Source: an uncultured Pelagibacteraceae bacterium (GTDB taxonomy: Bacteria > Pseudomonadota > Alphaproteobacteria > Pelagibacterales > Pelagibacteraceae). Taken from it: a stretch of 64,000 nt of DNA. The notes under the pieces are model-generated. The model was not told where the DNA came from, searched no databases, and saw only the letters and a list, made by a program, of their open reading frames with translations. Made by a program: the position numbers and the translations under genes. This document shows positions 1 through 9,395 of this stretch, in pieces. Location of the stretch: NCBI GenBank assembly GCA_902532225.1, contig CACAHI010000001.1:1-64000 (forward strand), given 5' to 3'. How positions within the stretch are numbered: the first letter of the stretch is position 1; every line of letters begins with the position of its first letter.

Positions 1-208
1 TAACACCTGCGTTAATTCTCTGTATCCACAAAGATCTAAAATTTCTTTTTTTCGTCTTACGATCTCTATAAGCATATTGCATTGCTTTTTCCATTGCTTG
101 CCTTGCAACTCTTATAGTATTCTTTCTTCTTCCCCATTGGCCTTTTACAGCTTTAAGGACTTTTTTATGTTTCGCTTTACTTGTTGTTCCTCTTTTTACT
201 CTAGCCAT
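1..208 (-). CDS. rplT: 50S ribosomal protein L20, partial (C-terminus beyond left edge)
   Basis: L20 binds 23S rRNA early in assembly of the large subunit. The reverse strand from the ATG at 206-208 encodes 69 residues beginning [16 protein letters not shown] and continuing through a very basic helix with the GQWGRRKNT and [11 protein letters not shown] segments typical of L20. The usual length is about 118 residues, so roughly 50 C-terminal residues lie outside the window. It follows rpmI by one base in the conserved order thrS-infC-rpmI-rplT. Identity is clear from the N-terminal half. Confidence 0.95.
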   Translation of the reverse strand, partial: MARVKRGTTSKAKHKKVLKAVKGQWGRRKNTIRVARQAMEKAMQYAYRDRKTKKRNFRSLWIQRINAGV

Positions 209-209
209 T

Positions 210-416
210 TTAACCTCTTAAACTATAGGGCATATATGATTTTACAATTTTTCCGTCTTGTTTTGACATTATGGTTGTGCCCCTTTGTTTTCTAATTTGT
301 GAATTTGTTCTTTTAATCATCCCATGTCTTTTTCCTGATTGTGGCATTACAACTTTTCCTTTTGCAGTAATTTTAAATCTTTTTTTAGCTGAACTTTTTG
401 TTTTTAATTTAGGCAT
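210..416 (-). CDS. rpmI: 50S ribosomal protein L35
   Basis: Small basic large-subunit protein of 68 residues, full length for the family. It starts [15 protein letters not shown] and contains the GKRHGMIKR segment, both typical of bacterial L35. It lies between infC and rplT with only one base before rplT, so the genes are probably co-transcribed and translationally coupled. In many bacteria L20 represses this operon; I see no obvious pseudoknot operator here and make no claim for one. Confidence 0.96.
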   Translation of the reverse strand: MPKLKTKSSAKKRFKITAKGKVVMPQSGKRHGMIKRTNSQIRKQRGTTIMSKQDGKIVKSYMPYSLRG

Positions 417-460
417 GACGGAAGTTTATATAGATTCAAGAAAATTTTACAACAAGATAT

Positions 461-1009
461 TTATAATGGTTGGATAACCATTATCATTTGTTTTCCATCA
501 AATTTTGGCATTAATTCGACTTTGCCAATTAATTTCATGTCGTCTTGAATTTTTTTCATTAGTTCATGCCCTAGCTGAGGATGTTGCAACTCTCTTCCTT
601 TAAACTTGATAGTAAATTTAACCTTATCACCTTTTACAATAAATTTTTGGGCATTTTTAATTTTAAAAGAATAATCATGAACATCCGTGACTGGACGTAA
701 TTTAATTTCTTTAAGTTCAATTTTTTTTTGTTTCTTTTTTGCTTTATTTGCTTTTTTTTGTTGGTCATATTTAAATTTTCCTATGTCCATCACCTTACAA
801 ACGGGTGGCCTAGCATTTGGAGCTATTTCTATTAGATCTAAGTCTTCATTTTTTGCAATATTTATAGCTTCATTAACATTTAATACTCCAAGATTATTAC
901 CTGAGCTATCTATTACCTGTACCTCCGATGAAGTAATTCTATGGTTTATTTTTGGACCCTTAGGTTTATTTTTTCTTTGAAAATAGTTTTTATGATTATT
1001 AAACGGCAC
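461..1009 (-). CDS. infC: Translation initiation factor IF-3
   Basis: IF-3 binds the 30S subunit, prevents premature 50S joining and monitors start-codon pairing. The 182-residue product has the IF-3 N-domain (about residues 20-85, with INHRITSSEVQVID and NARPPVCKVMDIGKFKYDQ), a lysine-rich linker, and the C-domain beginning KEIKLRPVTDVHDYSFK. The frame opens with GTG immediately after the thrS stop codon. infC often uses a non-ATG start (AUU in E. coli), so GTG is believable, although no strong ribosome binding site is visible at normal spacing. Confidence 0.95.
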   Translation of the reverse strand: MPFNNHKNYFQRKNKPKGPKINHRITSSEVQVIDSSGNNLGVLNVNEAINIAKNEDLDLIEIAPNARPPVCKVMDIGKFKYDQQKKANKAKKKQKKIELKEIKLRPVTDVHDYSFKIKNAQKFIVKGDKVKFTIKFKGRELQHPQLGHELMKKIQDDMKLIGKVELMPKFDGKQMIMVIQPL

Positions 1010-2926
1010 TTAAATTGATGGAACCTTATTTAATGAGGAATAAGTTTCTAGAAATTTTTTTACTTCCATGTTTTCTTGTTTTGTAGAATCCAATTGTCTA
1101 ATAGTTACTGTGTTACTGTCAACTTCTTTTTTACCACAAATTAGTAATATTGGTACTTTACTAAGAGAATGTTCTCTTATCTTATAATTTAAATTATGAT
1201 TTTTTAAATCAACTTCACAATTTAAACCTATGCTATTGATTTTGTTATATATTTTTTTCGCATAATCATCAAATTCTGCTGATACTGGAATTACTACTAC
1301 CTGAAGTGGGTTTATCCAGAAGGGAAGTTTTCCAGCATAGTTCTCTATTAATATGCCAATAAATCTCTCAAGTGACCCAAATAATGCTCTATGTAACATA
1401 ACTGGAATTTTTTTTGATCCATCTTTATCTACAAATGTAGCACCTAATCTTTCGGGTAAATTCAAATCTACTTGTAAGGTTCCACATTGCCAATCTCTTC
1501 CTATTGCATCTCTTAGAACAAATTCAATCTTTGGTCCATAAAATGCTCCTTCTCCTTTATTTATAGTGTATTCTAATTTTGATGCTTTAACTGCTTCAAG
1601 CAATGCCGCTTCGGCTTTATCCCAAACTTTATCATTTCCAACTCTAGTTTCTGGTCTATCTGAATATTTTAATATTACATTTGAAAAACCCAAATCTTTA
1701 TAAATATCTAAAATTAAATTTGTTACTGATAAAGATTCCTCAGTAATTTGATCTTCTGTACAAAAAATATGTGCATCATCTTGGGTAAACGCTCTAACTC
1801 TCATCAGTCCATGAAGAGCACCTGACGGTTCATATCTATGAACTTTTCCAAATTCAGACATTTTAAGTGGTAAATCTCTATAACTTTTTAATCCCTGGTT
1901 AAACACTTGGACACAACCAGGACAATTCATTGGTTTGATTGCAAATACTTTTTCGTCAGGAGTAGTAGAAGTATACATATGTTGACCAAATTTTTCCCAA
2001 TGTCCTGATTTTTCCCATAAAGATCTATCTAATATTTCAGGAGTATTTATTTCTTTATAACCAGCTTGTTTTTGTTTATTTCTCATGTAGTCAATTAATT
2101 TTTGAAACAAAGACCAACCTTTTTCATGCCAAAAAACTGACCCTGGGCTTTCTTCTCTGAAATGAAATAAATCCATTTCTTTTCCTAATTTTCTATGATC
2201 TCTTTTTTCTGCCTCTTCAATTCTTTTTAAATATTCATCAAGTTCTTTTTGAGATGGCCATGCTGTTCCATAAATTCTTTGCAACATTTCATTTTTTGAG
2301 TCACCTCTCCAATACGCACCGGCAACTTTCATTAGCTTAAAATACTTTCCAATTTTTCCTGTTGAAGTTAGATGTGGGCCTCTACATAAATCATGCCATT
2401 TTCCATGAAAATAGATGGATACTTCTTCTCCTTTTGGAATACTTTTTATTATTTCTGCTTTGTAAATTTCTCCAGCTTTTTTAAAATGTTCTATAGCTTT
2501 ATCTCTTTCCCACACTTCTCTATGCGTTTGTTCATCTCTTTCAACAATTTCTTTCATTTTTTTTTCTATTTTTTGAAGATCTTCTTCAGTAAAAGTTTCT
2601 TTTCTCGCAAAATCATAATAAAAACCATTTTCTATTACTGGTCCTATGGTTACTTGAGTTCCCGGAAAAAGTTCTTGTACTGCCATTGCTAAAACATGTG
2701 CTGTATCATGTCTTATTATTTCTACCCCTTCTTTGTCTTTAGAAGTATAAATTTTTACAGAGCAATCATTTTCTATTTCAAAATTTAAGTCCCTTAAATT
2801 TCCATCAACGCTTATTACTAATGCTTGCTTTGATAAAGATTTACTTATTTTCTCAGCAATTTTTAATCCAGTAACTTTCTTGTCAAAAGCTAGTGTATTT
2901 CCATCTGGCAATTTTATATTTGGCAT
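1010..2926 (-). CDS. thrS: Threonine--tRNA ligase
   Basis: Charges tRNA-Thr. The 638-residue protein is full length: an N-terminal TGS domain (about 1-60), an editing domain with the HDTAHVLAMA motif, the class II catalytic core and the C-terminal anticodon-binding domain. Zinc-site residues are visible in MNCPGC, in DDAHIF and in MLHRALFGS. Class II motif 2 (FGKVHRYEPSGALHGLMRVR) is intact. Its ATG overlaps the stop codon of the upstream glycosyltransferase by one base (TAATG) and infC follows directly, so these genes appear to form one transcript. Confidence 0.97.
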   Translation of the reverse strand: MPNIKLPDGNTLAFDKKVTGLKIAEKISKSLSKQALVISVDGNLRDLNFEIENDCSVKIYTSKDKEGVEIIRHDTAHVLAMAVQELFPGTQVTIGPVIENGFYYDFARKETFTEEDLQKIEKKMKEIVERDEQTHREVWERDKAIEHFKKAGEIYKAEIIKSIPKGEEVSIYFHGKWHDLCRGPHLTSTGKIGKYFKLMKVAGAYWRGDSKNEMLQRIYGTAWPSQKELDEYLKRIEEAEKRDHRKLGKEMDLFHFREESPGSVFWHEKGWSLFQKLIDYMRNKQKQAGYKEINTPEILDRSLWEKSGHWEKFGQHMYTSTTPDEKVFAIKPMNCPGCVQVFNQGLKSYRDLPLKMSEFGKVHRYEPSGALHGLMRVRAFTQDDAHIFCTEDQITEESLSVTNLILDIYKDLGFSNVILKYSDRPETRVGNDKVWDKAEAALLEAVKASKLEYTINKGEGAFYGPKIEFVLRDAIGRDWQCGTLQVDLNLPERLGATFVDKDGSKKIPVMLHRALFGSLERFIGILIENYAGKLPFWINPLQVVVIPVSAEFDDYAKKIYNKINSIGLNCEVDLKNHNLNYKIREHSLSKVPILLICGKKEVDSNTVTIRQLDSTKQENMEVKKFLETYSSLNKVPSI

Positions 2927-4086
2927 TAATTTATTTTTTTAAATAGTTTTTTATACTCTGTGTACGTAGAAAAACACATTTTTTCAATTTCAAATTTTTT
3001 TAAAACATGTTTTCTAGCTTCTGTACCCATTGATTCTAAAGTTTGACGGTCTAAATTTAATACATGAACTATTTTATCAGCTAATTTTTCAACATTTTTA
3101 TTTTCAAATAAAAAACCTGTTTTATTGTCTATTATTGTTTCTATTGAACCACCAATGTTGCTTGCGATAATAGGTTTTTCCATTGATTGTGCTTCCACTG
3201 ATACTCTTCCAAAAGCCTCTGGTTCAATTGAAGCAGATATAACTATTCTTGAAACTTTATACGCTATTGGCATTAATTCACATTTTTCAATAAATTTTAA
3301 ACTTTCATGAAGTCTGTATCTATCAACTAAACTTTCTAATTTTTTTTTGTATATTTTTCTACCTTGATCGCTACCAAGTATTATAGCGTAAAAGGGAAAC
3401 TTATAATGTTCATTAATCCTATTTAAAGCTTCTATGAATAATTCTTGGCCTTTCCAAGACGTAAGTCGCCCTGGTAACAAAATTATAGGTCTATCGTTTT
3501 TGATTCCCCATTGCTTTATAATTTTTTCTTCATCTCTATGATTGATTTTTGTTGAGTGAAAATATTCTGTATTTATTCCTCTAAATATAACCATAAATTT
3601 TTTTATTCCACTTACATAATCAGAGTACTTTTCATTAATGTGTGAAAATATGAAATTTGAACCAGCAATAACTAGATCGGATCTTAACATTACCGAATTA
3701 TAAAACTTTTTAATTTTATTATTAAAATTATATGTGCCGTGAAATGTAGTGACAAATTTTCTCCTTGTTAATCTTGTTGCAATTAGACATGACCAAGCTG
3801 GTGCCCTGCTTCTTGCATGAACAATATCAATATTGAAAATCAAAATAACTATAGATAATATTATTGAATTAATTAACATCAAAATTGGATTTTTGGATTG
3901 TACAGGCAGGCGAATAAGTTTTACTTTTTTTTTATTTAAATATTTTATTAATTCTCCACCACTTGTTACAATAAAAGATCCTACCTTATTTTCGGCCAAA
4001 TAGTGTGCGAGGTCGTAACATCCTGTTTCAGCACCTCCATATCCAAGTCTGGGGATTACTTGTAAAACTTTTAATTTTGATGACAT
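2926..4086 (-). CDS. Family 4 glycosyltransferase (GT-B fold)
   Basis: A 386-residue GT-B glycosyltransferase, probably cytoplasmic or at the inner membrane face and acting on lipopolysaccharide or another surface glycan. The N-terminus has the donor-loop pattern VIPRLGYGGAETGCYDLA. The C-terminal half has LLPGRLTSWKGQELFIEAL and the GT4 signature PEAFGRVSVEAQSMEKPIIAS with its EX7E spacing. The 3' end overlaps thrS by one base. The sugar donor and acceptor cannot be told from sequence. It faces away from the hydrolase at 4130, with about 43 bp for both promoters. Confidence 0.85.
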   Translation of the reverse strand: MSSKLKVLQVIPRLGYGGAETGCYDLAHYLAENKVGSFIVTSGGELIKYLNKKKVKLIRLPVQSKNPILMLINSIILSIVILIFNIDIVHARSRAPAWSCLIATRLTRRKFVTTFHGTYNFNNKIKKFYNSVMLRSDLVIAGSNFIFSHINEKYSDYVSGIKKFMVIFRGINTEYFHSTKINHRDEEKIIKQWGIKNDRPIILLPGRLTSWKGQELFIEALNRINEHYKFPFYAIILGSDQGRKIYKKKLESLVDRYRLHESLKFIEKCELMPIAYKVSRIVISASIEPEAFGRVSVEAQSMEKPIIASNIGGSIETIIDNKTGFLFENKNVEKLADKIVHVLNLDRQTLESMGTEARKHVLKKFEIEKMCFSTYTEYKKLFKKIN

Positions 4087-4129
4087 ATGATAAAATAATA
4101 TAATATCAGAATAGTTCTATAAAACTTAC

Positions 4130-4894
4130 ATGAAAAAATATAAATTTATTAAAATTTCCAAAACTAAAAAACTTAGATATATAGGCAATTATTTCAAAAA
4201 AAACCTATATATAATTTTCCTTCATGGTTTTGCTTCTGATATTGAGGGAAAAAAACCAAATTCTCTTAAAAAATATGCAGTAAAAAATAGATTAGGTTTT
4301 CTAGCTATGGAATATTCAGGACATGGAAAATCTTCAGGCAAATTTACTAGTGGAAACATAAGCACTTGGGCAAATGATGCAAAAAAATCAATAAAAAAAA
4401 TTGTGAAAAGAAATAATTTTATTTTGGTTGGGTCCAGCATGGGATCCTGGGTTTCTTTAATTTTATTCAAATATTTTAAAAAACAAATTAAAGGATTTGT
4501 TGGAATAGGGTCTGCTCCAGAATTTACATCAAGACTTATGTGGAAAAAATTTAATAAAAAAATAAAATATGAAATTATTAAAAATAAAGTCTGTAAAATA
4601 AAAATTGAAAATTATGAATATATGATAAGCCATCAATTAATTAAAGATGGAAAAAAAAACAAAAATAAAGTTTTGAATAAAAAAATTAAGTCAAATATTT
4701 ACGTGACCATGATACATGGAAAAAAAGATGAAGTTGTGCCAGTTCATTATTCAAAAAAAGTTCTTAATATTTTTACTCAAGCAGAGAAAAAGCTTAAAAT
4801 AGTTAAAAAGGGTGACCATAGTTTATCATCAAATAAAAATCTAAAATTAATTATAAAAGAATTAAATCTGATTGTTCAAAAAATTATTAACTAG
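4130..4894 (+). CDS. Alpha/beta hydrolase
   Basis: A 254-residue serine hydrolase. It shows the oxyanion-region FLHGFASDIEGKK, a GXSXG nucleophile elbow (GSSMGS, about residue 103), the acid loop HGKKDEVVP and the terminal catalytic histidine in GDHSLS. This is the layout of alpha/beta hydrolases close to the ABHD10 or prolyl-oligopeptidase-like esterases. The substrate is unknown. No signal peptide is visible, so it is probably cytoplasmic. It converges on gltB and overlaps its 3' end by 8 bases. Confidence 0.8.
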   Translation: MKKYKFIKISKTKKLRYIGNYFKKNLYIIFLHGFASDIEGKKPNSLKKYAVKNRLGFLAMEYSGHGKSSGKFTSGNISTWANDAKKSIKKIVKRNNFILVGSSMGSWVSLILFKYFKKQIKGFVGIGSAPEFTSRLMWKKFNKKIKYEIIKNKVCKIKIENYEYMISHQLIKDGKKNKNKVLNKKIKSNIYVTMIHGKKDEVVPVHYSKKVLNIFTQAEKKLKIVKKGDHSLSSNKNLKLIIKELNLIVQKIIN

Positions 4895-7800
4895 CTATAC
4901 CAATATTTTTTTTATTAGATAATGGATTTTCAAGTTTATCTATCATCTCTTTTGGACAAACTTGGTAAAAATGTTCTAACTCATTTTCAAAATTATACAA
5001 AATTTTTTTTGAATGATTAGATTTTGTTTCTGTATAATGTTTTAATATTAATTCTTTTAAAAATTTTTTCCAATAATCAGTGTCTAGCCTTTGCCAAATA
5101 ACCGTTTCTGGATTTACTTTTTTTTCAAAATCATTTTTTTCATCATAAATAAACGCCATGCCACCAGTCATTCCTGCAGCAAAATTATCTCCAACATCGC
5201 CTAAAATTACCACATTTCCACCTGTCATATATTCACAGCCATTTGAATCACATCCTTCAATAACTGAATTAGCCCCCGAGTTTCTGACTGCAAATCTTTC
5301 TCCTGCTTGACCTGAAGCAAATAAAAAGCCAGACGTCGCACCATACAAAACAGTATTTCCAATGATAGTATTTTGATTTGATATCAAATTACTTTCATCT
5401 TGCAGACTTATAGAAATTGTAGCTCCAGATAAGCCCTTTCCAACATAATCATTCGCATCTCCTTTAAGATTTAATTTTAGACCTTGTACTCCAAAGGCAC
5501 CAAAGGACTGCCCTGCTGATCCAATAAAATTAAGAGTAATTAGATTTTCATCTAATTTTTTTTCGCCAAATTTTTTGTATAAATTGTAAGAAATTCTTGT
5601 TCCTACAGCTCTATTTGTATTTTCAATTTTATAATTTTTTTCAATTGGATCCTTTTTGTTTATTGATTGCTCGATTTCAGGCCAAATTTTTTGATCAATA
5701 GTTCCTGGAACCTGGATTATAGAACTATTTTCACAATACCTTTTATTTTCTCCAGGATCGGCTTGCACAAAAAGAGGATTTAGGTCTAGATCGTCTAGAT
5801 TCGGAGAACCTTTGTTTACCTGTTTTAAAAGATCTGTTCTACCTATAACCTCATTCAAATTCTTAAAACCAAGCCTAGCTAGAATTTCTCTAACTTCTTT
5901 AGCAATAAAAGTGAAAAGATTCACTACTTTGTCTGGAGTTCCACTAAATTTTTTTCTTAACTCTTCATCTTGAGTACAAATACCAACTGGACAAGTATTT
6001 GAATGACATTGTCTTACCATAATGCATCCCATTGCAACTAATGCTGTAGTAGCTATACCAAATTCTTCTGCTCCCATCATGGCTGCTATAACTACGTCTC
6101 TTCCAGTTTTAATTCCACCATCTGTTCTCAATGTTACCGAATGTCTTAGATTATTTAATGTTAATACTTGGTTTGCTTCTGTTAAACCCATTTCCCAAGG
6201 TACACCTACATATTTAACACTTGTTTGAGGTGTAGCTCCAGTACCTCCATTATGACCAGAAATCAAAATAATATCTGCTTTTGCTTTTGCAACTCCTGCA
6301 GCAATAGTTCCCACTCCTGATGAAGCAACTAATTTTACTCCGACTCTAGCATTTGGATTAATTTGTTTTAAATCATATATAAGCTGAGCTAAATCTTCTA
6401 TAGAGTAGATATCATGATGAGGTGGAGGAGATATTAAAGTCACCCCAGGTGTTGAATGTCTTAGTTTTGCAATTTCTTTAGTAACTTTAAAACCTGGGAG
6501 CTGTCCTCCTTCACCGGGTTTAGCACCTTGAGCAATTTTAATTTCTATTTCGTTACAATTATTTAAGTAATTTATTGTTACACCAAATCTAGCTGAAGCT
6601 ATTTGTTTTACTCTTGAATTGGCTGAATCTCCATTATCTAACCTTTTAAATCTTTTCTCATCTTCTCCTCCTTCTCCACTGCAAGAAGCACCTTTAATTC
6701 TATTCATAGCTATTGCTAAAGTTTCGTGGGCTTCCTTGGATAAGGCTCCATGGGACATGCTCCCACTTCCAAAACGTTTGAGTATATTTTCTGCTGGTTC
6801 AACCTGAGAAATATCGATAGAATTTTTTAAATATCTTTGTCTAAAATCAATTAAATCTCTTAGATTTATTGGTGGCAATTCATATATTCCTTTTGCATAT
6901 TTTTTATATAAATCGTAAGAATTTTTTGTAACCGATGTTTGAAGTAGATGAATTAAGTTTCCTTGGTACTGATGCGTTTCTCCGTTTTTTCTAAATTTGT
7001 AAAGGCCACCAATAGGTAAAATGTTTGAATTATTTTCAAATGCACTTTGATGATTTGTTCTAATTTTTTTTTCTATTCCTGTTAATCCGATTCCTGAAAT
7101 TTTTGACAGCACTCCTGGAAAATATTCATTTACAATAGTTCTGCTTAAACCTACGGTTTCAAAATTACAGCCACCTCTGTAAGAACTAATTACAGATATG
7201 CCCATTTTAGACATAATTTTTAATAAACCGTAGTTGACTGACTTTACATATTTTCTAACACATTCGTCATAGGTTAGCTTTGGGAAAAGTTTTTTTTGAA
7301 ATCTTTGATAAATACTATCTAAAGCAAGATAAGGATTTACAGTTGTAGCTCCAACACCAATCAAAGTTGCAAATGAATGGGTATCTAATGCTTCACCAGT
7401 TTGAACATTTATAGAAACATATCCTCTTAGTTTTAAATTTATTAAATGAGTATTTATTGCACCAATGCATAAAAGCATTGGCATTGGCATTTTATTTTCT
7501 GATATATTTTTATCTGATAGTACTATTTGAGTAATTCCTTGCCTTACAGCAATTTCAGACTCTTTTTTTATTTTTTCTATAGCATTTTCTAACGTTTCAT
7601 CATCAACAAATGTGCAATCTATTAGTTTATGGTTATCACCAAAGTAAGATAAAAAGTTTTCAAACTGTGAATTAGATAATATTGGACTTTCTAAAACATA
7701 AATATTTTTTTCTGTTAAATTATTAAAATCTAAAATATTTCCTAGATTGCCAAATCTTGTTTTTAGACTCATTACTTTATTTTCTCTTAAAGAATCTATT

Positions 7801-9395
7801 GGTGGGTTTGTAACTTGACTAAAATTTTGTCTAAAATAGTGATATAGTGGTCTATACTTATCAGACAAAACTGCCAAAGGAGTATCATCACCCATTGAAC
7901 CAGTAGCTTCTTTTTCATCTTCTACCATTGGATGCAAAATTAACTCTAAATCTTCTAAGCTATAACCAAAACAATGTTGTTTTTGCCTTAATTCATTACT
8001 TTCAAAAATATTTTTTTCATTTTTAATTTGAAATTTTTTATCCAAGTCAATTATTTGATTATTAAAATCTTTATATTCTTTTGCTAAGTAATTTTTTATT
8101 TGATTATTTGTATAAACTTTTCCTTTATCTATTCTTACACCTAAAATATCTCCTGGGCCTAATCTTCCTTTAGATACAATTAATTTTTCATTAAATTCAA
8201 TCATTCCTGTTTCAGATCCAGCAAATAGTAATTTATCTTTTGTTACAGAATATCTTAGTGGTCTTAAACCATTTCTGTCATTTGCAACTATCACCCATTC
8301 ATTATCTGTAGCAGCTATTGCTGCTGGACCATCCCAAGGTTCCATTGTGCTATTAAGAAAATTAAATAACTGTCGCTGATCTTTTGATAAAATTTTACTT
8401 TTTTTTGACCATGCATCAGGAATTAACATTAGTTTTGCTAAAGGAGCAGATTGTCCAGATATATTTAATAGTTCAAAAACATTGTCTAAGGATGCAGAGT
8501 CTGAATTACCTGATGGAATTACTGGTTTAAGATTTTCAATATCATCAAATATTGGGCTAAACATTTCTTGCTCGTGCACTTTCATCCAATTAATATTTCC
8601 TTTTAGAGTGTTTATTTCTCCATTATGAGCTAATGCTCTAAATGGCTGAGCCAAATCCCAACTTGGAGCAGTATTTGTAGAAAATCTTTGATGGAAAATT
8701 GCAAATCTAGATACAAATCTCTCATCTTTTAAATCAGGATAAAAATCAGAAAGCGCTTCCGCTAAAAACATTCCCTTATAGATAATTGATTTAGAACTAA
8801 ATGAACAAATATAAAAACTGTTTAAATTATTAACTACAGCTTCTTTCTCTATTCTTCTTCTGGACTCATACAATTTTATTTCTAACTTTTTTCCAGTAAT
8901 TAATTTATCATTATGATTAAATAAAACTTGTGCTATTTCTGGCCTAGTTAATTCTGCTTTTTCTCCTAAAACTTTTGGATTAACTGGGACCTGTCTCCAT
9001 CCATAAATATTAAAATTACTTTTAGTGAGGATACTTTCTATAATCGTCCTACATTGTTCTTGCGCCGAATAATTATTTCTAGGAAGAAATACCATTCCAA
9101 CACAAACTTCTGAATTATCATGTGAATGACCTGTATTTTCTATTTTTTCTATAAAAAAATCCTGAGGTATTTCAACATGAATTCCAGCTCCATCTCCAGT
9201 CTTACCGTCTGCATCAACAGCTCCTCTATGCCAAACGGCCTTTAGTGCTTCAATTCCATACTCAACTACTTTTCTTGATTTTTTTCCTTCTGTAGAAGCA
9301 ACGAGTCCTACTCCACAAGAATCATGTTCTTGACTTTCTGAATAAACATTATTTTTTTTTAATAAATTTAAATTTTTTTCTCTAATTTTGATCAT
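4887..9395 (-). CDS. gltB: Glutamate synthase, large subunit
   Basis: Converts 2-oxoglutarate and glutamine to two glutamates, using electrons supplied by GltD. The 1502-residue protein has a short propeptide ahead of the class II amidotransferase cysteine (EHDSCGVG, about C27), the central domain, an FMN-binding synthase domain (about 800-1180, with GEGGQLPG and SGHNGGTGA), the [3Fe-4S] cysteines in CIMVRQCHSNTCPVG, and a C-terminal GXGXG beta-helix domain. Length and order match bacterial GltB. Its ATG overlaps the gltD stop by 4 bases. Confidence 0.97.
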   Translation of the reverse strand: MIKIREKNLNLLKKNNVYSESQEHDSCGVGLVASTEGKKSRKVVEYGIEALKAVWHRGAVDADGKTGDGAGIHVEIPQDFFIEKIENTGHSHDNSEVCVGMVFLPRNNYSAQEQCRTIIESILTKSNFNIYGWRQVPVNPKVLGEKAELTRPEIAQVLFNHNDKLITGKKLEIKLYESRRRIEKEAVVNNLNSFYICSFSSKSIIYKGMFLAEALSDFYPDLKDERFVSRFAIFHQRFSTNTAPSWDLAQPFRALAHNGEINTLKGNINWMKVHEQEMFSPIFDDIENLKPVIPSGNSDSASLDNVFELLNISGQSAPLAKLMLIPDAWSKKSKILSKDQRQLFNFLNSTMEPWDGPAAIAATDNEWVIVANDRNGLRPLRYSVTKDKLLFAGSETGMIEFNEKLIVSKGRLGPGDILGVRIDKGKVYTNNQIKNYLAKEYKDFNNQIIDLDKKFQIKNEKNIFESNELRQKQHCFGYSLEDLELILHPMVEDEKEATGSMGDDTPLAVLSDKYRPLYHYFRQNFSQVTNPPIDSLRENKVMSLKTRFGNLGNILDFNNLTEKNIYVLESPILSNSQFENFLSYFGDNHKLIDCTFVDDETLENAIEKIKKESEIAVRQGITQIVLSDKNISENKMPMPMLLCIGAINTHLINLKLRGYVSINVQTGEALDTHSFATLIGVGATTVNPYLALDSIYQRFQKKLFPKLTYDECVRKYVKSVNYGLLKIMSKMGISVISSYRGGCNFETVGLSRTIVNEYFPGVLSKISGIGLTGIEKKIRTNHQSAFENNSNILPIGGLYKFRKNGETHQYQGNLIHLLQTSVTKNSYDLYKKYAKGIYELPPINLRDLIDFRQRYLKNSIDISQVEPAENILKRFGSGSMSHGALSKEAHETLAIAMNRIKGASCSGEGGEDEKRFKRLDNGDSANSRVKQIASARFGVTINYLNNCNEIEIKIAQGAKPGEGGQLPGFKVTKEIAKLRHSTPGVTLISPPPHHDIYSIEDLAQLIYDLKQINPNARVGVKLVASSGVGTIAAGVAKAKADIILISGHNGGTGATPQTSVKYVGVPWEMGLTEANQVLTLNNLRHSVTLRTDGGIKTGRDVVIAAMMGAEEFGIATTALVAMGCIMVRQCHSNTCPVGICTQDEELRKKFSGTPDKVVNLFTFIAKEVREILARLGFKNLNEVIGRTDLLKQVNKGSPNLDDLDLNPLFVQADPGENKRYCENSSIIQVPGTIDQKIWPEIEQSINKKDPIEKNYKIENTNRAVGTRISYNLYKKFGEKKLDENLITLNFIGSAGQSFGAFGVQGLKLNLKGDANDYVGKGLSGATISISLQDESNLISNQNTIIGNTVLYGATSGFLFASGQAGERFAVRNSGANSVIEGCDSNGCEYMTGGNVVILGDVGDNFAAGMTGGMAFIYDEKNDFEKKVNPETVIWQRLDTDYWKKFLKELILKHYTETKSNHSKKILYNFENELEHFYQVCPKEMIDKLENPLSNKKNIGIAS